A stretch of 64,000 bases of DNA from Bradyrhizobium sp. CCGB01 (GTDB lineage Bacteria; Pseudomonadota; Alphaproteobacteria; Rhizobiales; Xanthobacteraceae), in the NCBI RefSeq assembly GCF_024199795.1, contig NZ_JANADK010000001.1, positions 5,394,001 to 5,458,000 of the forward strand, written 5' to 3'. The position numbers and the translations under genes were made by a program. This document shows, piece by piece, positions 35,227 through 45,730 of this stretch (the stretch's first letter is position 1; the number at the start of each line of letters is the position of its first letter). Below the pieces are notes generated by a model. That model was not told the origin of the DNA. It searched no databases and was given only the letters and a program-made list of their open reading frames with translations.

Positions 35227-37764
35227 TTAGAACGAGGTGCCGCCGCCGAACCGGAACTCCTGCGTACGGTCGTACTTGCCCTTGGTGAGCGGCACGGCGT
35301 AGTCGAAGCGCAGCGGTCCAAATGGCGACTGCCAGATCAGGCCGACACCGATCGACGAACGGACCACATTGCCGTTGTCATACACCAGGCCGGTACAGGT
35401 TCCAGACGTGGGCGGGTTGATGGTCGACGGCGTACAGTTCGAATTCCTGGTCGTGGTCATTTCGTTGGTCACCGACCACGTCGTCGGGCCCTGATAGTCG
35501 AACAGGCCACCCGCGTCAGCATAGACCGCGCCCTTCAGACCCACTTCCTTCGGCAGGAACCAGAACGGCATCTGCAATTCGAACGAAGCGCCCCAGTATT
35601 TGGTGCCGCCAAGCGCGTCCTGCGTGCCAAAGGGATTCAAATCGCGCGGACCGATGCCGTTCGGAGCAAAGCCGCGGACCAGGTTCGGGCCCATCTGGAA
35701 CTGATCGAGCATGCGGATCTCGTTGTTGCCGATCTTGTTCAGCATGCCGCCCTGGACGCGGACCAGGCCGACGATGTCGGACACCAGCGGAGCGTAGTAC
35801 TTCGCGTCGACAACGGACTTCAGGTAGGTGACGTCGCCGCCGACGCCGGCGAAGTCCTGGCGGAAGTCGACGAGCAGACCGTCGGTGGGGTTCTTGTTGT
35901 TGTCCAGCGTGTTGTAGGTCAGCGTGTAGCCGAGCGCCGAGGTCAGGGTCTTGCCGTTGGCAAGCTCCTTGCGGACCGGCAACGAGGCTTCGCCGTCGCT
36001 GTAGCAGCCGAGGCCGTTGGTCGACGGATCGAGCGGAATACCAGACGCTGCCGAGAAAGCCGGGCTCGGGTTGAAGGCCGACGAACCGACGACGTTGTTA
36101 CAGTTCGCCAGATAGTACGGCAGCGTGATTTCCTGCTGGTAGATCGAGTAGCGCAGCTGGAGCGCCAGATCTTCACGCAGGGAGAAGCCGAGGCGCGGCG
36201 AGAAGCCGAGCGTCTTGGTGCCGTAGGAGATGTAGCTGTTGGACAGCTGCTGGCGCTGATAGAGGTCGAGGCCGAGCGCGACGCGGTAGTCGAGCAGGTA
36301 CGGCTCGACGAACGACAGCGAATAGCCGCGCGCATACTGGCCGTAGGTCACCGACGCCTTGGCGAACAGGCCGCGGCCGAGCAAATTGCGCTCGGAGATC
36401 GAGACTTCGGCGAGCGCGCCGTCGGTCGTGGAGTAACCGCCCGAGACCGAGAAGTCGCCGGTCGACTTCTCCTCGAGATCGACGATCAGGACCACGCGGT
36501 CGCTGGAGGAGCCCGGCTCCGTCGTGATCTTCACGGTCTTGAAGTAGTCGAGGTTCTTGAGGCGGCGCTCGGCACGATCGACCAGCGCGCGGTTGTAGGC
36601 GTCGCCCTCGGAGATGTCGAACTCGCGCCGGATCACGTAGTCGCGCGTACGGGTGTTGCCGCGGACGTTGATGCGCTCGATATAGGTGCGCGGGCCCTCG
36701 TCGATGTTGAACACGACGGAGACGGTGTGCGCCTCGAAATTGCGGTCGCCGCCGGGACGGACCACGGCGAAGGCATAGCCGCGGCGCGACGCCTCGATCT
36801 GCATTTCCTCGACCGATTTCTCGACCGCTTCGACGTTGTAGAGCGCACCGACATTGACGCGCGAATAGGCGCGCAGCGTGGTCGGATCGAAGTTCGCAAT
36901 GCTGGAGCGGAAGTCGACGGTGCCGACTCGGTACTGCGAGCCTTCCTCGATCTTGAAGGTGACGTTGAAGCCCTTCTTTTCCGGATCGTATTCGGTGAGC
37001 GCGGCCACGACCTGGACGTCGGCGAAACCGTTCTTGAGATAGAAGCGGCGGATCAGGTCGCGGTCGGCTTCGACGCGATCGGGATCATAGATGTCGTTGC
37101 TGGCGAGGAAGCTCAGCAGGTTCGATTCGTGTGTCTTGATGACGTCGCGCAGGCGGTAGGACGAGAACGCGTTGTTGCCGACGAACTCGATCGACTTGAC
37201 GCCGGTCTTGGCGCCCTCCTCGACCGTGAAGATCAGGTCGACGCGGTTGTTCGGCTGCTCGATGATTTCAGGCGTGACACGCACGTCGTAGCGGCCGGAA
37301 CGGCGATAGATTTCGGCGATTCGCAGCGTGTCGGACTGCACCATGGCGCGGGAGAAGGTGCCGCGCGCCTTGGACTGGACTTCAGCGGTGAGCTGCTCGT
37401 CCTTGATCTTCTTGTTGCCCTCGAACGCGATGCGGCCGATCACCGGGTTTTCCACCACGGAGACGACGATCTGGCCACCGGAACCGCGGTTGATTCGCAC
37501 GTCCTGGAACAGGCCGGTCTCGATCAGGGCCTTCAGGCCGTCATCGATGGAGGCCTGATCCAGGCGGCCACCCGGGCCCGGCTTGAAATAGGAGCGGATC
37601 GTCTCCACCTCGACACGGCGATTTCCTTCGACGGAAATCGACTGGACGGTCTGGGCAAGCGCAGACGAAGAGACAAAAACAGCCCCAACCGGGGCAACCA
37701 CCGGCGCGCCGAACATGATCAGGGTTGCGAGCAAGCCCCCCCGGAGTCGCAGTCCAAACTTCAT
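35227..37764 (-). CDS. bamA: Outer membrane protein assembly factor BamA
   Basis: 845 residues. Core of the BAM complex that folds beta-barrel proteins into the outer membrane. A signal peptide (cut near 'SSALAQ') precedes five POTRA domains ('VQSISVEGNRRVEVETIRSY' start of the first; 'GVKSIEFVGNNAFSSYRLRD' start of the third) and the C-terminal 16-strand barrel ending 'RTQEFRFGGGTSF', with the terminal Phe. ATG 37764 was chosen because 'MKFGLRLRGG' begins a proper signal peptide. The variable barrel loops contain several cysteines ('CNNVVGSS', 'GLGCYSDG', 'SNCTPSTINPP'), less common in Bam proteins. Confidence 0.96.
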   Translation of the reverse strand: MKFGLRLRGGLLATLIMFGAPVVAPVGAVFVSSSALAQTVQSISVEGNRRVEVETIRSYFKPGPGGRLDQASIDDGLKALIETGLFQDVRINRGSGGQIVVSVVENPVIGRIAFEGNKKIKDEQLTAEVQSKARGTFSRAMVQSDTLRIAEIYRRSGRYDVRVTPEIIEQPNNRVDLIFTVEEGAKTGVKSIEFVGNNAFSSYRLRDVIKTHESNLLSFLASNDIYDPDRVEADRDLIRRFYLKNGFADVQVVAALTEYDPEKKGFNVTFKIEEGSQYRVGTVDFRSSIANFDPTTLRAYSRVNVGALYNVEAVEKSVEEMQIEASRRGYAFAVVRPGGDRNFEAHTVSVVFNIDEGPRTYIERINVRGNTRTRDYVIRREFDISEGDAYNRALVDRAERRLKNLDYFKTVKITTEPGSSSDRVVLIVDLEEKSTGDFSVSGGYSTTDGALAEVSISERNLLGRGLFAKASVTYGQYARGYSLSFVEPYLLDYRVALGLDLYQRQQLSNSYISYGTKTLGFSPRLGFSLREDLALQLRYSIYQQEITLPYYLANCNNVVGSSAFNPSPAFSAASGIPLDPSTNGLGCYSDGEASLPVRKELANGKTLTSALGYTLTYNTLDNNKNPTDGLLVDFRQDFAGVGGDVTYLKSVVDAKYYAPLVSDIVGLVRVQGGMLNKIGNNEIRMLDQFQMGPNLVRGFAPNGIGPRDLNPFGTQDALGGTKYWGASFELQMPFWFLPKEVGLKGAVYADAGGLFDYQGPTTWSVTNEMTTTRNSNCTPSTINPPTSGTCTGLVYDNGNVVRSSIGVGLIWQSPFGPLRFDYAVPLTKGKYDRTQEFRFGGGTSF

Positions 37765-37937
37765 TGCGCAACGCGCCCTTATCAGTACCAGACCCAACCC
37801 CAACGCCGGTCTGGGAGATTCCCCAAGTCGAAGCCGCTTGTAGCCAATTTCCCCGGTGTCGCAAACGGCAGCTGACACCGTGATTTCAATTTCATTCCAA
37901 GACGTTGCTCAACAGCAACGCCACAAAAAAGCCCCGA

Positions 37938-39089
37938 TCAGGACGCTGCCATCCGCAGGATGTCGTTATAGGTGGCAAACACCATCAACATCAGCACCAA
38001 ACCGAGCCCGATTCGGAACCCCATCTCCTGAGTCCGCTCGGACAGCGGCCGGCCCCGGACCACTTCCGCCGCATAGAACATCAGGTGACCGCCATCGAGC
38101 AGCGGAATCGGGAACAGGTTCAGCAGCCCGATCGACACCGACAGCACCGCGCACAGATTGATCACGAACTGGAACCCGGCGCTGGCCGCCTGCCCCGACA
38201 TCTTCGCGATGCCGAGAACGCCGCTGACCTCGTTGGGATTGCCGTTTCCGACGAACAACGAGCCCAGGAACTTGAAGGTGCTGGTGATGATGAACCAGAC
38301 CTGCTCGACCCCGATCTTGAGCGCCTCGCCGACGCCGACCGGCGTGGTCGAGGCCTCACCGGCCTGCGACTTGTGCTCGACGCCGAGCACGCCGAGGCGG
38401 TGGCTGTTGCCGAAGGGATCCTTGCGCTCGAGCAGCGCCGGCGTCGCGGTCAGGGAGACGATCGCGCCGTCCCGCTTGACCTGGAAGGCAAGCGCCGAAC
38501 CGGCATTCATCGCAACGATTCGCTGCATGTCGGCAAAGCTCTCGATCGGCTTGCCGTCGATCTGCACCACGACGTCGCCGATCTTGAAGCCGGCCGCGGC
38601 CGCAGCGCCATCGGCGACGACGCCATCGACGCGCGCGATCGTGCTCGGCTTGCCGTAATAGAGTGCCATGCCGGCGAAGATCAGCGCGCCCAGGATGAAA
38701 TTGGCGATCGGTCCGGCGGCGACGATGGCGGCGCGCGGGCCGACCTTCTTATGGTGGAAGCTACCGGCGCGCTCCTCGGCGGTCATGGCCGCGAGCGTCT
38801 CGGCCGACGGCGTCGAGGCCTCGCTCTCGTCGCCGAAGAACTTGACGTAGCCGCCGAGCGGGATCGCCGAGATCTTCCAGCGGGTGCCGTGGCGGTCGTT
38901 GAAACCGACCAGCTCGGGTCCGAAACCAAGCGAGAAGGTCAACACCCGAACGCCGGCCCAGCGCGCGACCAGAAAATGGCCGAGTTCGTGGAAGAACACG
39001 ACGATCGTCAGGACGAACAGGAAGGGAACCGCGTAGCCGAGGAGCCCATGGCTCAACGTATTGAAACTATGAACAAAAAAGTCGATCAT
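37938..39089 (-). CDS. rseP: Site-2 intramembrane metalloprotease RseP
   Basis: 383 residues. Zinc-binding 'VFFHELGHFLVA' lies in the first membrane helix near residue 31, and the second metal motif 'IPLLDGGHLMFYAA' near 332. A PDZ domain occupies about residues 125-205 ('AAAGFKIGDVVVQIDGKPI'). Members cleave anti-sigma factors and remnant signal peptides in the inner membrane. It lies between bamA (173 bp upstream of the bamA start) and dxr (44 bp), the conserved order in Proteobacteria. Confidence 0.95.
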   Translation of the reverse strand: MIDFFVHSFNTLSHGLLGYAVPFLFVLTIVVFFHELGHFLVARWAGVRVLTFSLGFGPELVGFNDRHGTRWKISAIPLGGYVKFFGDESEASTPSAETLAAMTAEERAGSFHHKKVGPRAAIVAAGPIANFILGALIFAGMALYYGKPSTIARVDGVVADGAAAAAGFKIGDVVVQIDGKPIESFADMQRIVAMNAGSALAFQVKRDGAIVSLTATPALLERKDPFGNSHRLGVLGVEHKSQAGEASTTPVGVGEALKIGVEQVWFIITSTFKFLGSLFVGNGNPNEVSGVLGIAKMSGQAASAGFQFVINLCAVLSVSIGLLNLFPIPLLDGGHLMFYAAEVVRGRPLSERTQEMGFRIGLGLVLMLMVFATYNDILRMAAS

Positions 39090-39133
39090 CGAATTCCCTC
39101 ATCCAGCGCCGCAAGGCCCTGGCCCGGAGCCAT

Positions 39134-40357
39134 CTAGGATGCCTTTAAGGCAATTTGAGGCAATAGGGCGGCAGCTCTATTTCGAGCAACATGGTCAACG
39201 GAGATTGCATCGTCGGCGGACGTCAGCGGAGCCTGGTTCCCGCCACGGATGCAGTCGTCCAGCGTCGCCTCGACCAGACGCGCGATCGCGCCAAACCGGA
39301 TCTTGCCAGCGATGAAGGCGGCGACCGCCACCTCGTTGGCGGCGTTGTAGACGGTGGTCGCCCCCTTCCCGGTCCGGAGCGAATCGAAGGCCAGCCGAAG
39401 CCCGGGGAAGCGCTCGAAGTCCGGCGCCTCGAAGGTCAGCTGGCCGATCTTGGCCAGATCGAGCTTGGCCGCCGGCCCCTTGATGCGATCGGGCCAGCCG
39501 AGGCAGTGCGCGATCGGCGTGCGCATGTCGGGGGCGCCGAGCTGGGCCATCACCGAGCGGTCGGAGAACTCGACCATGCCGTGGATGATCGACTGCGGAT
39601 GCACGAGAACATCGATCTCGTCGGGCGAGAGCGCGAACAGATAGGACGCCTCGATCACCTCGAGCCCCTTGTTCATCATCGAGGCGGAATCGATCGTGAT
39701 CTTCTGACCCATGCTCCAGTTCGGATGCTTCAGGGCCTGCTCGAGCGTTGCCTGCTCGATGTCGGCGGGCTTCCAGGTCCGGAACGGGCCGCCCGAGGCC
39801 GTGATGATGACGCGGACCAGTTCGTCGCGATTGCCCGATGCCAAGGCCTGGAACAGCGCGTTGTGCTCCGAGTCAGCCGGCAGGATGCAGGCGCCCGCTT
39901 TCGCGGCGCGCTGCATGAAGAAATCGCCGGCGCAGACGAGACATTCCTTATTGGCCAGCGCGACATGCGCGCCGCGATCGACCGCGGCCAGGGCCGGTTT
40001 CAGTCCGGCGGCGCCACTTACGGCGGCCATCACCCAATCGGCCGGGCGCGCGCCGGCTTCGATCACCGCGCTTTCGCCCGCGCCGCATTCCGTGCTCGTT
40101 CCCGCGAGCGCAGCCTTGAGATCGGCGAGCTTGGACGTGTCGGCGATCGCGACGTAGCGCGCGGAAAACTCCCTGGCGAGCTTTGCCAGCGCTTCGACAT
40201 TGCCGTTCGCCGTCAAGGCTTCGACGCGATAGCGCTCGGGAGAGGCGCGCAGCAGATCCATCGTGCTGTCGCCAATCGAGCCGGTGGCGCCGAGAACCGT
40301 GACACTGCGGACGCTCGACGCCGCAGCCTTGTTGTTACGCAATGGGACCGCGCTCAT
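39134..40357 (-). CDS. dxr: 1-deoxy-D-xylulose 5-phosphate reductoisomerase
   Basis: 407 residues. Converts DXP to MEP with NADPH in the non-mevalonate isoprenoid pathway. It shows the NADPH motif '[16 protein letters not shown]' near residue 19, '[14 protein letters not shown]' and '[14 protein letters not shown]' (metal Asp/Glu), and '[15 protein letters not shown]'. ATG 40357 is preferred over the 15-codon longer start inside the cdsA end. It is followed by rseP and preceded after 4 bp by cdsA in the same direction, so it is part of one operon with undecaprenyl and CDP-DAG synthesis. Confidence 0.96.
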   Translation of the reverse strand: MSAVPLRNNKAAASSVRSVTVLGATGSIGDSTMDLLRASPERYRVEALTANGNVEALAKLAREFSARYVAIADTSKLADLKAALAGTSTECGAGESAVIEAGARPADWVMAAVSGAAGLKPALAAVDRGAHVALANKECLVCAGDFFMQRAAKAGACILPADSEHNALFQALASGNRDELVRVIITASGGPFRTWKPADIEQATLEQALKHPNWSMGQKITIDSASMMNKGLEVIEASYLFALSPDEIDVLVHPQSIIHGMVEFSDRSVMAQLGAPDMRTPIAHCLGWPDRIKGPAAKLDLAKIGQLTFEAPDFERFPGLRLAFDSLRTGKGATTVYNAANEVAVAAFIAGKIRFGAIARLVEATLDDCIRGGNQAPLTSADDAISVDHVARNRAAALLPQIALKAS

Positions 40358-40361
40358 ATCC

Positions 40362-41204
40362 TCACCAAACCATAAGACCGCTTCCGGCGCTATGCACACC
40401 ATGGCGGAGAAAGCCGATAATCCATGCCATCAGGATGGCCGCGACAAAACCGTCCAGACGGTCCAGTAGCCCGCCATGGCCGGGAATCAAGTGACTGGAA
40501 TCCTTGACACCGAAGCGCCGCTTCACCGCGGATTCGAACAGATCCCCGAGTTGCGACACCACCGACAGGATGGCGCTCACGAGCAGAAGTGGAACCGCCT
40601 TTCCGATCCCGCAAGCGGCAAACCCCGCCGCGACCGCAAGGCTCGCGGCAAAACCGCCGAATGCCCCGGCCCAGGTCTTCTTCGGGCTCACCCGCGGCCA
40701 GAGCTTCGGTCCGCCAATGCTGCGTCCGGCAAAATAGCCGCCGATATCGGTCGCCCATACCACCAGCAGCACGAACATCAGTGCAGAGAAACCGTTGACG
40801 AGATCCTTCCGCAACAGGATCGAGGCCAGCAACGCCGCCGACGCATAGGCAAAGCCGGTGGCGGCCCAGACGAACTTGCCGCGCGCGATCAGGGTCACGA
40901 TCGCGCCGCCGATGAGGCCGGTGACGACCGAGGTCTTGAGCGCGCCGAAAGCGACGGAGGCCCCCATCATGGCGATGACGACCGTCCCTGCCCCGGTCAG
41001 CGCGGCCGAGCCTGCGCCCACCACCATCAGCCATTCCGCGAACAGGCCGATCGAAACCAGGGTGACGAGAAGCGCCCACAGCCAGCCGCCGGCGTAAGCG
41101 ATCGCAATGGTCAGCGGCGCCAGCACCAGCGCTGCGAGGACTCGCATCACGAGATTGCTCGGGGCAGGCTTGGCGCCCGCCGATACGGCGTCGGGTTCGC
41201 TCAC
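40362..41204 (-). CDS. cdsA: Phosphatidate cytidylyltransferase
   Basis: 280 residues, multi-pass membrane enzyme that makes CDP-diacylglycerol from phosphatidate and CTP. About seven or eight hydrophobic helices are visible, with the family signature in '[13 protein letters not shown]' and '[19 protein letters not shown]'. It starts with GTG that overlaps the uppS stop (GTGA), a 4-bp overlap. Position between uppS and dxr is conserved. Confidence 0.95.
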   Translation of the reverse strand: MSEPDAVSAGAKPAPSNLVMRVLAALVLAPLTIAIAYAGGWLWALLVTLVSIGLFAEWLMVVGAGSAALTGAGTVVIAMMGASVAFGALKTSVVTGLIGGAIVTLIARGKFVWAATGFAYASAALLASILLRKDLVNGFSALMFVLLVVWATDIGGYFAGRSIGGPKLWPRVSPKKTWAGAFGGFAASLAVAAGFAACGIGKAVPLLLVSAILSVVSQLGDLFESAVKRRFGVKDSSHLIPGHGGLLDRLDGFVAAILMAWIIGFLRHGVHSAGSGLMVW

Positions 41205-41959
41205 GAGGCGGTTTTCGCGACCAGGCCGCCGAAACGGCGCTCGCGCCTGGCAAATTCGGCGATTGCGCCTTCCAGCGCCGCCTTGTCGAAATCGGGCCAG
41301 TGGATCGGCACGAAGACCAGCTCGCTATAGGCGGCCTGCCACATCAGGAAGTTGGACAGGCGTTGCTCGCCGCTGGTGCGGATGATGAGATCGGGATCGG
41401 GAATGTCGGGCGCATCGAGATGCGCGCCAAGCGTCTCTGCGTCGATCGTATCGGGATCGCGCTTGCCGTCTGCGACCTCCCGCGCGAGCTTCTGCGCGGC
41501 TTTCGCGATTTCGTGCCGCGAACCGTAATTGAAGGCGACGACCAGCGTCAGGCGCGTGTTGTCGCGCGTCAGCTCCTCGGCCTCGTTGAGGAGCGCGCAG
41601 ATGTCGCCCTCAAGTCCGTCGCGCTCGCCGATGATGCGGACCTTGACGCCGTCGCGATGCAGGCTCGCGAGATCGTTGCGGATGAAGCGGCGGAGCAGAC
41701 CGAAGAGGTCGCCGATCTCGCTCGCCGGGCGCGACCAGTTCTCCGAAGAGAACGAGAAGATGGTGAGATAGCGGATGCCGAGCTCGTGCGAGGCACGGAC
41801 CACGCGGCGCAGCGCCTCGACACCGCGGCGATGCCCTTCGGCCCGCGGCAGGCCGCGCGCGGCCGCCCAACGCCCGTTGCCATCCATGATGATGGCGACA
41901 TGCGCAGGCGCGTCGGACCGGTCGGGTCCTTCCGTTGCTGGCGCGGCGGCGTTGGACAT
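41201..41959 (-). CDS. uppS: Undecaprenyl diphosphate synthase (cis-prenyltransferase)
   Basis: 252 residues. Condenses isopentenyl diphosphate onto farnesyl diphosphate to form the C55 lipid carrier for cell wall and O-antigen. '[17 protein letters not shown]' (catalytic Asp) near residue 20, '[11 protein letters not shown]', '[15 protein letters not shown]' and '[18 protein letters not shown]' are the family blocks, all complete. It lies in the same operon as cdsA and dxr; upstream the frr stop is separated from it by a palindromic repeat. Confidence 0.97.
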   Translation of the reverse strand: MSNAAAPATEGPDRSDAPAHVAIIMDGNGRWAAARGLPRAEGHRRGVEALRRVVRASHELGIRYLTIFSFSSENWSRPASEIGDLFGLLRRFIRNDLASLHRDGVKVRIIGERDGLEGDICALLNEAEELTRDNTRLTLVVAFNYGSRHEIAKAAQKLAREVADGKRDPDTIDAETLGAHLDAPDIPDPDLIIRTSGEQRLSNFLMWQAAYSELVFVPIHWPDFDKAALEGAIAEFARRERRFGGLVAKTAS

Positions 41960-41974
41960 GAGAGCGGCCTTAAA

Positions 41975-42063
41975 GCATGATCCGGAAAAGTGCGAAACGG
42001 TTTTCCGACAAGATCATGCGCGAACAATACTCCAAAGCGCGATGATGATCCTCATCGCGCTTT
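41975..42063. repeat. Rhizobiales-type palindromic repeat pair between frr and uppS
   Basis: First stem: GCATGATCCGGAAAA (41975-41989) with TTTTCCGACAAGATCATGC (42001-42019), interrupted only by a small bulge. Second stem: AAAGCGCGATGA (42034-42045) with TCATCGCGCTTT (42052-42063), perfect over 12 bp; its right end overlaps the frr stop codon. The sequence AAGCATGATCCGGAAAAG is, to my knowledge, a dispersed element in Bradyrhizobium and relatives. Confidence 0.8.
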
Positions 42064-42625
42064 AGACGGTGAGGATTTCTTTTTCCTTGGCGGCCACCAA
42101 CTGGTCGATCTCGGTGATCGTGCCGTCGGTCGCCTTCTGCACCTCGTCGGCGTGGCGCTTCTGGTCGTCTTCCGACATCTCGTGATTCTTCTCGAGCTTC
42201 TTGAGCACGTCGAGGCCGTCGCGGCGGACGTGACGCGCGGCTACCTTGGCCGCTTCCGCGTACTTGTGCGCGACCTTGACGAGCTCCTTGCGACGCTCCT
42301 CGTTGAGCTCGGGGATGCGCAGGCGCAGCACCTGGCCTTCGGTCGCGGGCGACAGCCCGAGATTGGAATCGACGATCGCCTTCTCGACCGGCTTGACCAT
42401 CGACTTGTCCCAGACCTGCACCGAGATCAGCCGCGGCTCCGGCACGCTGACGGTGGCAAGCTGGTTGAGCGGCATGTGGCTGCCGTAAGCCTCGACCTGG
42501 ACCGGATCGAGCATCGAGGCCGACGCGCGTCCCGTGCGCAGGCCGCCAAGCTCGTGCTTGAGCGACTGGACGGCGCCTTGCATGCGACGCTTCACTTCGT
42601 TGAGGTCGAAACTACCCGTGGCCAT
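42062..42625 (-). CDS. frr: Ribosome recycling factor
   Basis: 187 residues. Splits post-termination ribosomes together with EF-G. The whole chain fits the family: '[20 protein letters not shown]', '[20 protein letters not shown]', '[17 protein letters not shown]', '[20 protein letters not shown]'. Two adjacent ATGs (42628 and 42625) are possible; the second has better spacing to the GAAGGAGAA site. It follows pyrH by 63 bp in the conserved order rpsB-tsf-pyrH-frr. Confidence 0.97.
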   Translation of the reverse strand: MATGSFDLNEVKRRMQGAVQSLKHELGGLRTGRASASMLDPVQVEAYGSHMPLNQLATVSVPEPRLISVQVWDKSMVKPVEKAIVDSNLGLSPATEGQVLRLRIPELNEERRKELVKVAHKYAEAAKVAARHVRRDGLDVLKKLEKNHEMSEDDQKRHADEVQKATDGTITEIDQLVAAKEKEILTV

Positions 42626-42688
42626 CATGCTTCTCCTTCAAAATCCCGGCGACCTCTCCGCGCCCCTGCGGGCGCGACCGATGAGCCG

Positions 42689-43405
42689 TCAGCCGGCGAC
42701 GATGGTTCCGTGGCCGCCGCCACGCAGTACAGCGCCGATCGAACCCGGCTCTGCGATCGAGAACACGATGATAGGCAGCGCCGTCTCGCGGGCAAGCGCG
42801 AAGGCGGTCGCGTCCATCACCTTGTAGCCGCCCTCGATGGCCTGCGAATGCGTCAGCCGGTCGAACCGCGTCGCGGTCGGGTCCTTTTTCGGGTCGGCTG
42901 AGTAGACGCCGTCGACATTGGTTGCCTTCAGCACCGCCTCGGCTCCGATCTCGGCGGCGCGCAGCACCGCGGTCGTATCGGTGGTGAAGAACGGATTGCC
43001 GGTTCCGCCGCCGAGCAGCACGATCCGCCCCTCGGCGAGGTATTTGTGCGCCGCAGTACGGGTGAACAGCTCGGAAATCTCGGGCATCACGAAGGCGGAC
43101 AGCGTGCGCGCCGGCGTGCCCTTGCGCTCGATCGTCGCCTCCAGCGCGAGGCAGTTCATCATGGTGGCGAGCATGCCCATGGTGTCGCCGGTCGTGCGAG
43201 AGACGCCGCGCGAAGACACCTCGACGCCGCGCACGATGTTGCCGCCGCCGATCACCACCGCGACCTCGGTGCCGAGCTGGCGGGCGGCGATCAGATCGTC
43301 CGCAACCCGGTCGAGGGTCGGCTGATCGATGCCAAAACCCTGCTGTCCCGCGAGGTATTCGCCGGACAGCTTGATCACGACGCGACGATAGACCGGATCA
43401 GTCAT
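42689..43405 (-). CDS. pyrH: UMP kinase
   Basis: 238 residues, bacterial-type UMP kinase of the amino-acid-kinase fold. Phosphorylates UMP to UDP. Seen: '[18 protein letters not shown]' at the N-terminus, '[13 protein letters not shown]' near 52, '[17 protein letters not shown]' near 135 and '[11 protein letters not shown]' near 196. ATG 43405 is taken ('MTDPVYRR'); a GTG two codons upstream is less likely. It sits between tsf and frr. Confidence 0.97.
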   Translation of the reverse strand: MTDPVYRRVVIKLSGEYLAGQQGFGIDQPTLDRVADDLIAARQLGTEVAVVIGGGNIVRGVEVSSRGVSRTTGDTMGMLATMMNCLALEATIERKGTPARTLSAFVMPEISELFTRTAAHKYLAEGRIVLLGGGTGNPFFTTDTTAVLRAAEIGAEAVLKATNVDGVYSADPKKDPTATRFDRLTHSQAIEGGYKVMDATAFALARETALPIIVFSIAEPGSIGAVLRGGGHGTIVAG

Positions 43406-43465
43406 GAGCACTTTCCTCGTCCGGGCGCCGCTTCCGGCGGCACGCCGGAAGGAACGTTCCGGCGC

Positions 43466-44389
43466 TTACTTCTTGCCGCTGGCCGCCGCGACCTCGGCCG
43501 CGAAGTCGCTTTCCTGTTTCTCGATTCCCTCGCCGAGAGCATAGCGCACAAAGCCCGCGATCTTCACAGCGCCGCCGACCTTGCCTTCGGCTTCCTTCAC
43601 CGCCTGCGCCACCGACTTGCCGGTGTCGTGGATGAAGGCCTGCTCGAGCAGGCAGACTTCCTTGTAGTAGGTCTTGAGGCCGGACTCGACGATCTTCTCG
43701 ATCACGTTCTCGGGCTTGCCCTGCTGGCGATATTTGTCGGCGAGCACGTCCTTCTCGCGCTTGACGACCACCGGATCGAGGCCGGACGGATCGAGCGCGA
43801 GCGGATTAGCGGCCGCGACATGCATCGCGATCTGGCGGCCGAGCGCTGCGAGCTCGTCGGCCTTGCCGGGCGATTCCAGCGCGACGATCACGCCCATCTT
43901 GCCGGCGCCTTCGACCACGGCGCCGTGGACGTAGCTCGACACGACGCCCTGCGTCACTTCGAGCGAAGCGGCGCGGCGCAGCGTCATGTTCTCGCCGATG
44001 GTGGCGATCGCGTCATTGATTGCGGCTTCGACCGTGACGTCGCCGACCTTGGCGGCCTTGATCTTCTCGACATCGGCGCCGGCGTCGAATGCGACCTGGG
44101 CAACCATCTTGACGAGGCCCTGGAACTGGCCGTTGCGCGCGACGAAGTCGGTCTCGGAGTTGACCTCGACCACGACGCCCTTGGTGCCCTTGGTGAGCGC
44201 GCCGATCAGGCCTTCCGCGGCGACGCGGCCGGACTTCTTGGCGGCCTTCGACAGGCCCTTCTTGCGCAGCCAGTCCTGCGCCGCTTCCATGTCGCCGCTG
44301 GTCTCGGTGAGCGCGGCCTTGCAGTCCATCATGCCTGCGCCGGTGGACTCGCGCAGGTCCTTGACCATCGCAGCTGTGATCGTTGCCAT
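43466..44389 (-). CDS. tsf: Elongation factor Ts
   Basis: 307 residues, guanine nucleotide exchange factor for EF-Tu. The N-terminal UBA-like region '[20 protein letters not shown]' and the core '[13 protein letters not shown]' (near 76) are diagnostic; '[19 protein letters not shown]' closes the C-terminal module. Normal length. It lies 134 bp downstream of rpsB on the same strand and is probably cotranscribed with it. Confidence 0.97.
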   Translation of the reverse strand: MATITAAMVKDLRESTGAGMMDCKAALTETSGDMEAAQDWLRKKGLSKAAKKSGRVAAEGLIGALTKGTKGVVVEVNSETDFVARNGQFQGLVKMVAQVAFDAGADVEKIKAAKVGDVTVEAAINDAIATIGENMTLRRAASLEVTQGVVSSYVHGAVVEGAGKMGVIVALESPGKADELAALGRQIAMHVAAANPLALDPSGLDPVVVKREKDVLADKYRQQGKPENVIEKIVESGLKTYYKEVCLLEQAFIHDTGKSVAQAVKEAEGKVGGAVKIAGFVRYALGEGIEKQESDFAAEVAAASGKK

Positions 44390-44523
44390 CGTTGAAAATC
44401 CTTCTTGCCTGCCGGTTTGCCGCGGCGTGGCATCACATAGCCCCGCCGCGGTCCATCTCAGGAATTCGCGTCAACTGAAATGGTGGCCGGACTTATATCC
44501 GGCCAACCCATCGCTCTTTTTGA

Positions 44524-45519
44524 CTATTCCGCTTCCGCGGTCAGCGCCTTGGCCTTGGCCACCCAGGCATCCGCACGGCTCGGAAGACCGACTTCTTCGC
44601 CGATCTTGTGCGCGGTGTCGTGGTCGAGCTCGGCGAGCTGCCAGTAGTGGAAGATGCCGAGGTCGTTGAACTTCTTCTCGATCGCGCCCGAAACGCCCGG
44701 GAGCTTCTTGAGATCGTCGGCGGTGCCGCGCGGACCGGCAAGGCCCTGGAAGCCGCTCGCCGACGCAGCCGGCAGCTCTTCGGCGGCCGGACGAACCGCG
44801 GCGCCGATGTCGATGCCCGAATCGCCCTGGGCGCGCGAGATTCCGTCGATCGCCGCACGCGCGATCAGGTCGCAGTACAGCGCGATCGCGCGGCCGGCGT
44901 CGTCGTTGCCCGGGACCACATAGGTGATGCCCTTGGGATCCGAATTGGTGTCGACGATCGCGGCGACCGGGATGTTGAGCCGCTGGGCTTCCTGGATCGC
45001 GATGTCTTCCTTGTTGGTGTCGATCACGAAGATCAGGTCGGGCAGACCGCCCATGTCCTTGATGCCGCCGAGCGAACGGTCGAGCTTGTCGCGCTCGCGC
45101 TGCAGCGTCAGGCGCTCCTTCTTGGTGTAGGAGCTGGCGTCGCCGCCGGAGAGCACGTCATCGAGATGACGCAGGCGCTTGATCGAGGCCGAGATCGTCT
45201 TCCAGTTGGTCAGCGTGCCGCCGAGCCAGCGCGAATTGACGAAATACTGCGCGCAGCGCTTCGCAGCGTCGGCGACGCCGTCCTGCGCCTGGCGCTTGGT
45301 GCCGACGAACAGGATGCGGCCGCCCTTGGCGACGGTGTCGCTGACCGCCTGCAAGGCGGTGTGCAGCATCGGCACGGTCTGCGCGAGGTCGACGATGTGG
45401 ATGTTGTTGCGGGCGCCGAAAATGAACGGTGCCATTTTCGGATTCCAGCGGTGAGACTGGTGACCGAAGTGCACGCCAGCTTCGAGGAGCTGACGCATAG
45501 TGAAATCGGGTAGTGCCAT
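44524..45519 (-). CDS. rpsB: Ribosomal protein S2 with C-terminal extension
   Basis: 331 residues, about 90 longer than Escherichia coli S2. Residues 1-230 are standard S2 ('[20 protein letters not shown]', '[16 protein letters not shown]', '[19 protein letters not shown]'). After a linker, residues about 270-331 form a helix-hairpin-helix-like tail ('[20 protein letters not shown]', '[20 protein letters not shown]'). Such tails occur in several alphaproteobacterial S2 proteins; their role is not known to me, but HhH modules usually bind nucleic acid. ATG 45519 begins the conserved S2 start. The roughly 210-bp leader upstream is gene-free. Confidence 0.95.
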   Translation of the reverse strand: MALPDFTMRQLLEAGVHFGHQSHRWNPKMAPFIFGARNNIHIVDLAQTVPMLHTALQAVSDTVAKGGRILFVGTKRQAQDGVADAAKRCAQYFVNSRWLGGTLTNWKTISASIKRLRHLDDVLSGGDASSYTKKERLTLQRERDKLDRSLGGIKDMGGLPDLIFVIDTNKEDIAIQEAQRLNIPVAAIVDTNSDPKGITYVVPGNDDAGRAIALYCDLIARAAIDGISRAQGDSGIDIGAAVRPAAEELPAASASGFQGLAGPRGTADDLKKLPGVSGAIEKKFNDLGIFHYWQLAELDHDTAHKIGEEVGLPSRADAWVAKAKALTAEAE

Positions 45520-45730
45520 CGTTCTAATTCTCCGGTTGGTTCCTCCGGAAACGTGTGAGCAAAACGGAGCGTTCTCGCCCCGGCTGCCACCGGACGGCCT
45601 TGTGAGCCATGTTTCCGTGTGAGATGGCGCGCTGTATAGCGCCATTTCGGCCAGAAGCAAGGAAATAAGGGCCTTTCGGGGGCAGTTTTCGCCCGCGAGA
45701 GGCCCTGTTCCGCAAAGACCGCCCTGCGCC

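Noticed and set aside
35155..37875. 906-codon frame opposite bamA
   Set aside because: Antisense shadow: the minus strand has signal peptide, POTRA domains and barrel in order, and the plus frame has no recognisable fold.
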